The notes beneath the pieces were generated by a model. That model saw nothing but the letters and a program-made list of their open reading frames with translations, made no database searches and was not told the DNA's origin. DNA of 7,794 nt. Origin: an uncultured Polymorphobacter sp. (GTDB lineage Bacteria > Pseudomonadota > Alphaproteobacteria > Sphingomonadales > Sphingomonadaceae). Positions within the stretch are counted from its first letter, which is position 1, and the number at the start of each line of letters is the position of its first letter. Position numbers and translations under genes: made by a program. Location: the NCBI GenBank assembly GCA_937894055.1, contig CALDHQ010000590.1, positions 1 to 7,794 of the forward strand, read 5' to 3'. Below are positions 6,632 to 7,794 of this stretch, one piece after another.

Positions 6632-7716
6632 TTGCATCCGGCGACCTGCGCTCCACCGCCGAAACCGTCGATCCGGCCTGGCTGACCGATGTGCTGCGGC
6701 GCTCGGGCGCGCTGCAATCGGCGCGCGTCACCGACCTGACGTGGAAGAATGTCGGTGCCGGCATGCTCGGCGACAGCATCCGCTTCGACCTGCGCTATGA
6801 CCGCGACGAAGAAGGCGCCCCGGCGTCGGTGGTCGGCAAATTCCCGGCACGCGACGCCGTCAGCCGAGCCACCGGCATCGACTACGGCCTCTACCAGACC
6901 GAAGTGCGCTTCTATCAGGAAATCGCGTCGACCGTCGCGGTGCGCGCGCCCAAATGCTACTACGCCGATGTCGACCCGGCGACGGGGGACTTCGCGGTCA
7001 TCCTCGAAGACTTGGGCCCGGCGCGACAGGGCAACCAGCTGACCGGCTGCTCGATCGCCGATGCCGAGCAGGCGATGATCCAGGGCGCGGCGCTGCACGG
7101 CCCGCGCTGGGGCGAGGCGGGCTTGCGCGACATCCCGTGGATCGCCAGTCGCGCCGGCACCGGCCAAGGCGTCCTCGACGGCATGCCCGGCTTCATCGCC
7201 GAATTCCACCGCCGCTATGACGGCATCCTCGAACCCGAATTCATGGCGGTCGCCGACCGCTACGCCGCCAATGCGCTGGCGTTCCTCGGCCGTGACTATG
7301 CGCCGCTGACGCTCGGCCATGTCGATTTCCGGCTCGACAACATGCTGTTCGATGCGCGCGGCGGCACCGTGCCGCTCGCCGTGCTCGACTGGCAATCGGT
7401 GTCGGTAACCGCTGGGATGCTCGACATCTCCTACTTCCTCGGCGCCGGCATTACCCGCGACGAGCGCCGCCGCCACGAACGCGACCTGCTCACCCTCTAC
7501 CTCGAAGAACTGCGCCGCTACGGCGTCCGCGACTATGGCTGGGACGCGCTGTGGCACGACTACCGAGTCACCGCATTCCAGGGCGTATCTACCGCGATCT
7601 TCGCGTCAGCCGCCACCGCGCGCACCGAACGCGGCGATGCAATGTTCCTCGCGATGGCACGCGGCGCGTGCGCGCAGGTCATCGACATCGACTCGTTCGG
7701 CGCCTTGCTCGGCTGA
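6628..7716 (+). CDS. Phosphotransferase, CHK/EcKinase (aminoglycoside-phosphotransferase fold) family
   Basis: A 362-residue small-molecule kinase of the protein-kinase-like fold, related to ecdysteroid 22-kinase and to the kinase half of ACAD10/11. Visible elements are the ATP lysine in VVGKFP (K71), a helix glutamate in TEVRFYQE (E92), the hinge ILEDLG (125-130), the catalytic loop HVDFRLDN (231-238, with D233 as base and N238) and the metal-binding D254 in VLDWQ. All key residues are present, so it should be active. HVD replaces the more common HGD. The only workable start is a TTG at 6628, whose bases overlap the stop of the preceding gene (TTGA). The frame has no ATG or GTG upstream before a TGA at 6601-6603, and the first internal ATG would delete about 45 conserved residues. 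A weak GGTGG (6616-6620) precedes it. The likely substrate is a hydroxyl on a pathway intermediate, perhaps a hydroxyacyl-CoA; this is inference. Confidence 0.9.
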   Translation: MIASGDLRSTAETVDPAWLTDVLRRSGALQSARVTDLTWKNVGAGMLGDSIRFDLRYDRDEEGAPASVVGKFPARDAVSRATGIDYGLYQTEVRFYQEIASTVAVRAPKCYYADVDPATGDFAVILEDLGPARQGNQLTGCSIADAEQAMIQGAALHGPRWGEAGLRDIPWIASRAGTGQGVLDGMPGFIAEFHRRYDGILEPEFMAVADRYAANALAFLGRDYAPLTLGHVDFRLDNMLFDARGGTVPLAVLDWQSVSVTAGMLDISYFLGAGITRDERRRHERDLLTLYLEELRRYGVRDYGWDALWHDYRVTAFQGVSTAIFASAATARTERGDAMFLAMARGACAQVIDIDSFGALLG

Positions 7717-7750
7717 GGTTAGAGCAGACCGAAGGAAGGGCCTCCGGCGG

Positions 7751-7767
7751 GCAGGCGTGACGCCTGC
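7751..7767 (+). terminator. Hairpin after the operon; weak terminator candidate
   Basis: GCAGGCG and CGCCTGC form a perfect 7-bp GC-rich stem around a TGA loop, 34 nt after the kinase stop. No U-tract follows (the next bases are ACCCGATTG), so it is not a textbook intrinsic terminator. It could be a transcript-stabilising stem, a Rho-assisted end or a copy of a short palindromic repeat. Confidence 0.35.
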
Positions 7768-7791
7768 ACCCGATTGAAGAGCGCCAAACAA

Positions 7792-7794
7792 ATG
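7792..7794 (+). other. Possible start codon of the next gene at the window edge
   Basis: The last three bases are ATG. A GAAGAG stretch (7776-7781) lies 10 nt upstream and is a fair Shine-Dalgarno. No coding sequence follows inside the window, so this is only a hint of another plus-strand gene about 75 nt after the kinase. Confidence 0.25.

Noticed and set aside
1..7794. CRISPR array, tRNA, rRNA, insertion sequence or toxin-antitoxin pair.
   Set aside because: No regularly spaced repeats, no cloverleaf-like segment, no transposase motif and no paired small ORFs with credible starts were seen on either strand.

Overview
The window falls into two unlike parts. The left ~570 bp reads on the minus strand. 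It holds the N-terminal 101 codons of a UmuC-type Y-family DNA polymerase running off the left edge, a promoter with a perfect CTGT-N8-ACAG LexA box, and what looks like the C-terminal tail of another minus-strand protein. The LexA box type, the lower GC and the codon habits (TTT, CAA and AAA used freely) suggest a beta- or gammaproteobacterium. The UmuC sequence looks most like Burkholderiales/Comamonadaceae proteins, recognised from memory without a search.

From about 577 to 7716 the plus strand is a GC-rich, tightly packed run of seven genes that looks alphaproteobacterial, perhaps Sphingomonadales. That assignment is inference from gene mix and codon style. In order they are: a 5'-truncated SCP-x-like thiolase, an SDR oxidoreductase, an acyl-CoA dehydrogenase, an AMP-forming acyl-CoA ligase, a class A FAD monooxygenase/reductase, a small NTF2/SnoaL-like protein and a CHK/EcKinase-type phosphotransferase. 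Gaps are 3, 24, 13, -4, 1 and -4 nt, so this is almost certainly one transcript whose promoter and first gene(s) are not in the window. After 7716 there is a short spacer with a 7-bp perfect hairpin and a possible start codon at the right edge.

Together the operon describes CoA-dependent catabolism of an unidentified organic acid. The ligase would activate it, the dehydrogenase and SDR would oxidise it, the thiolase would cleave it, the FAD enzyme would add or remove functional groups, the NTF2-fold protein could isomerise or hydrate, and the kinase could phosphorylate a hydroxyl group. The combination of ligase, acyl-CoA dehydrogenase, SDR, small protein and APH-fold kinase parallels the levulinate (lva) operon and the ACAD10/ACAD11 kinase-dehydrogenase logic. 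However, the dehydrogenase has the ordinary catalytic-Glu motif rather than the ADGPDEVH-like motif I associate with ACAD10/11.

The most pressing structural observation is the abrupt join at roughly 555-600. The thiolase has lost its N-terminal third, including the nucleophilic cysteine, and is fused to unrelated convergent DNA at a low-complexity GGC-rich stretch. This is either a chimeric assembly or a real recombination breakpoint.
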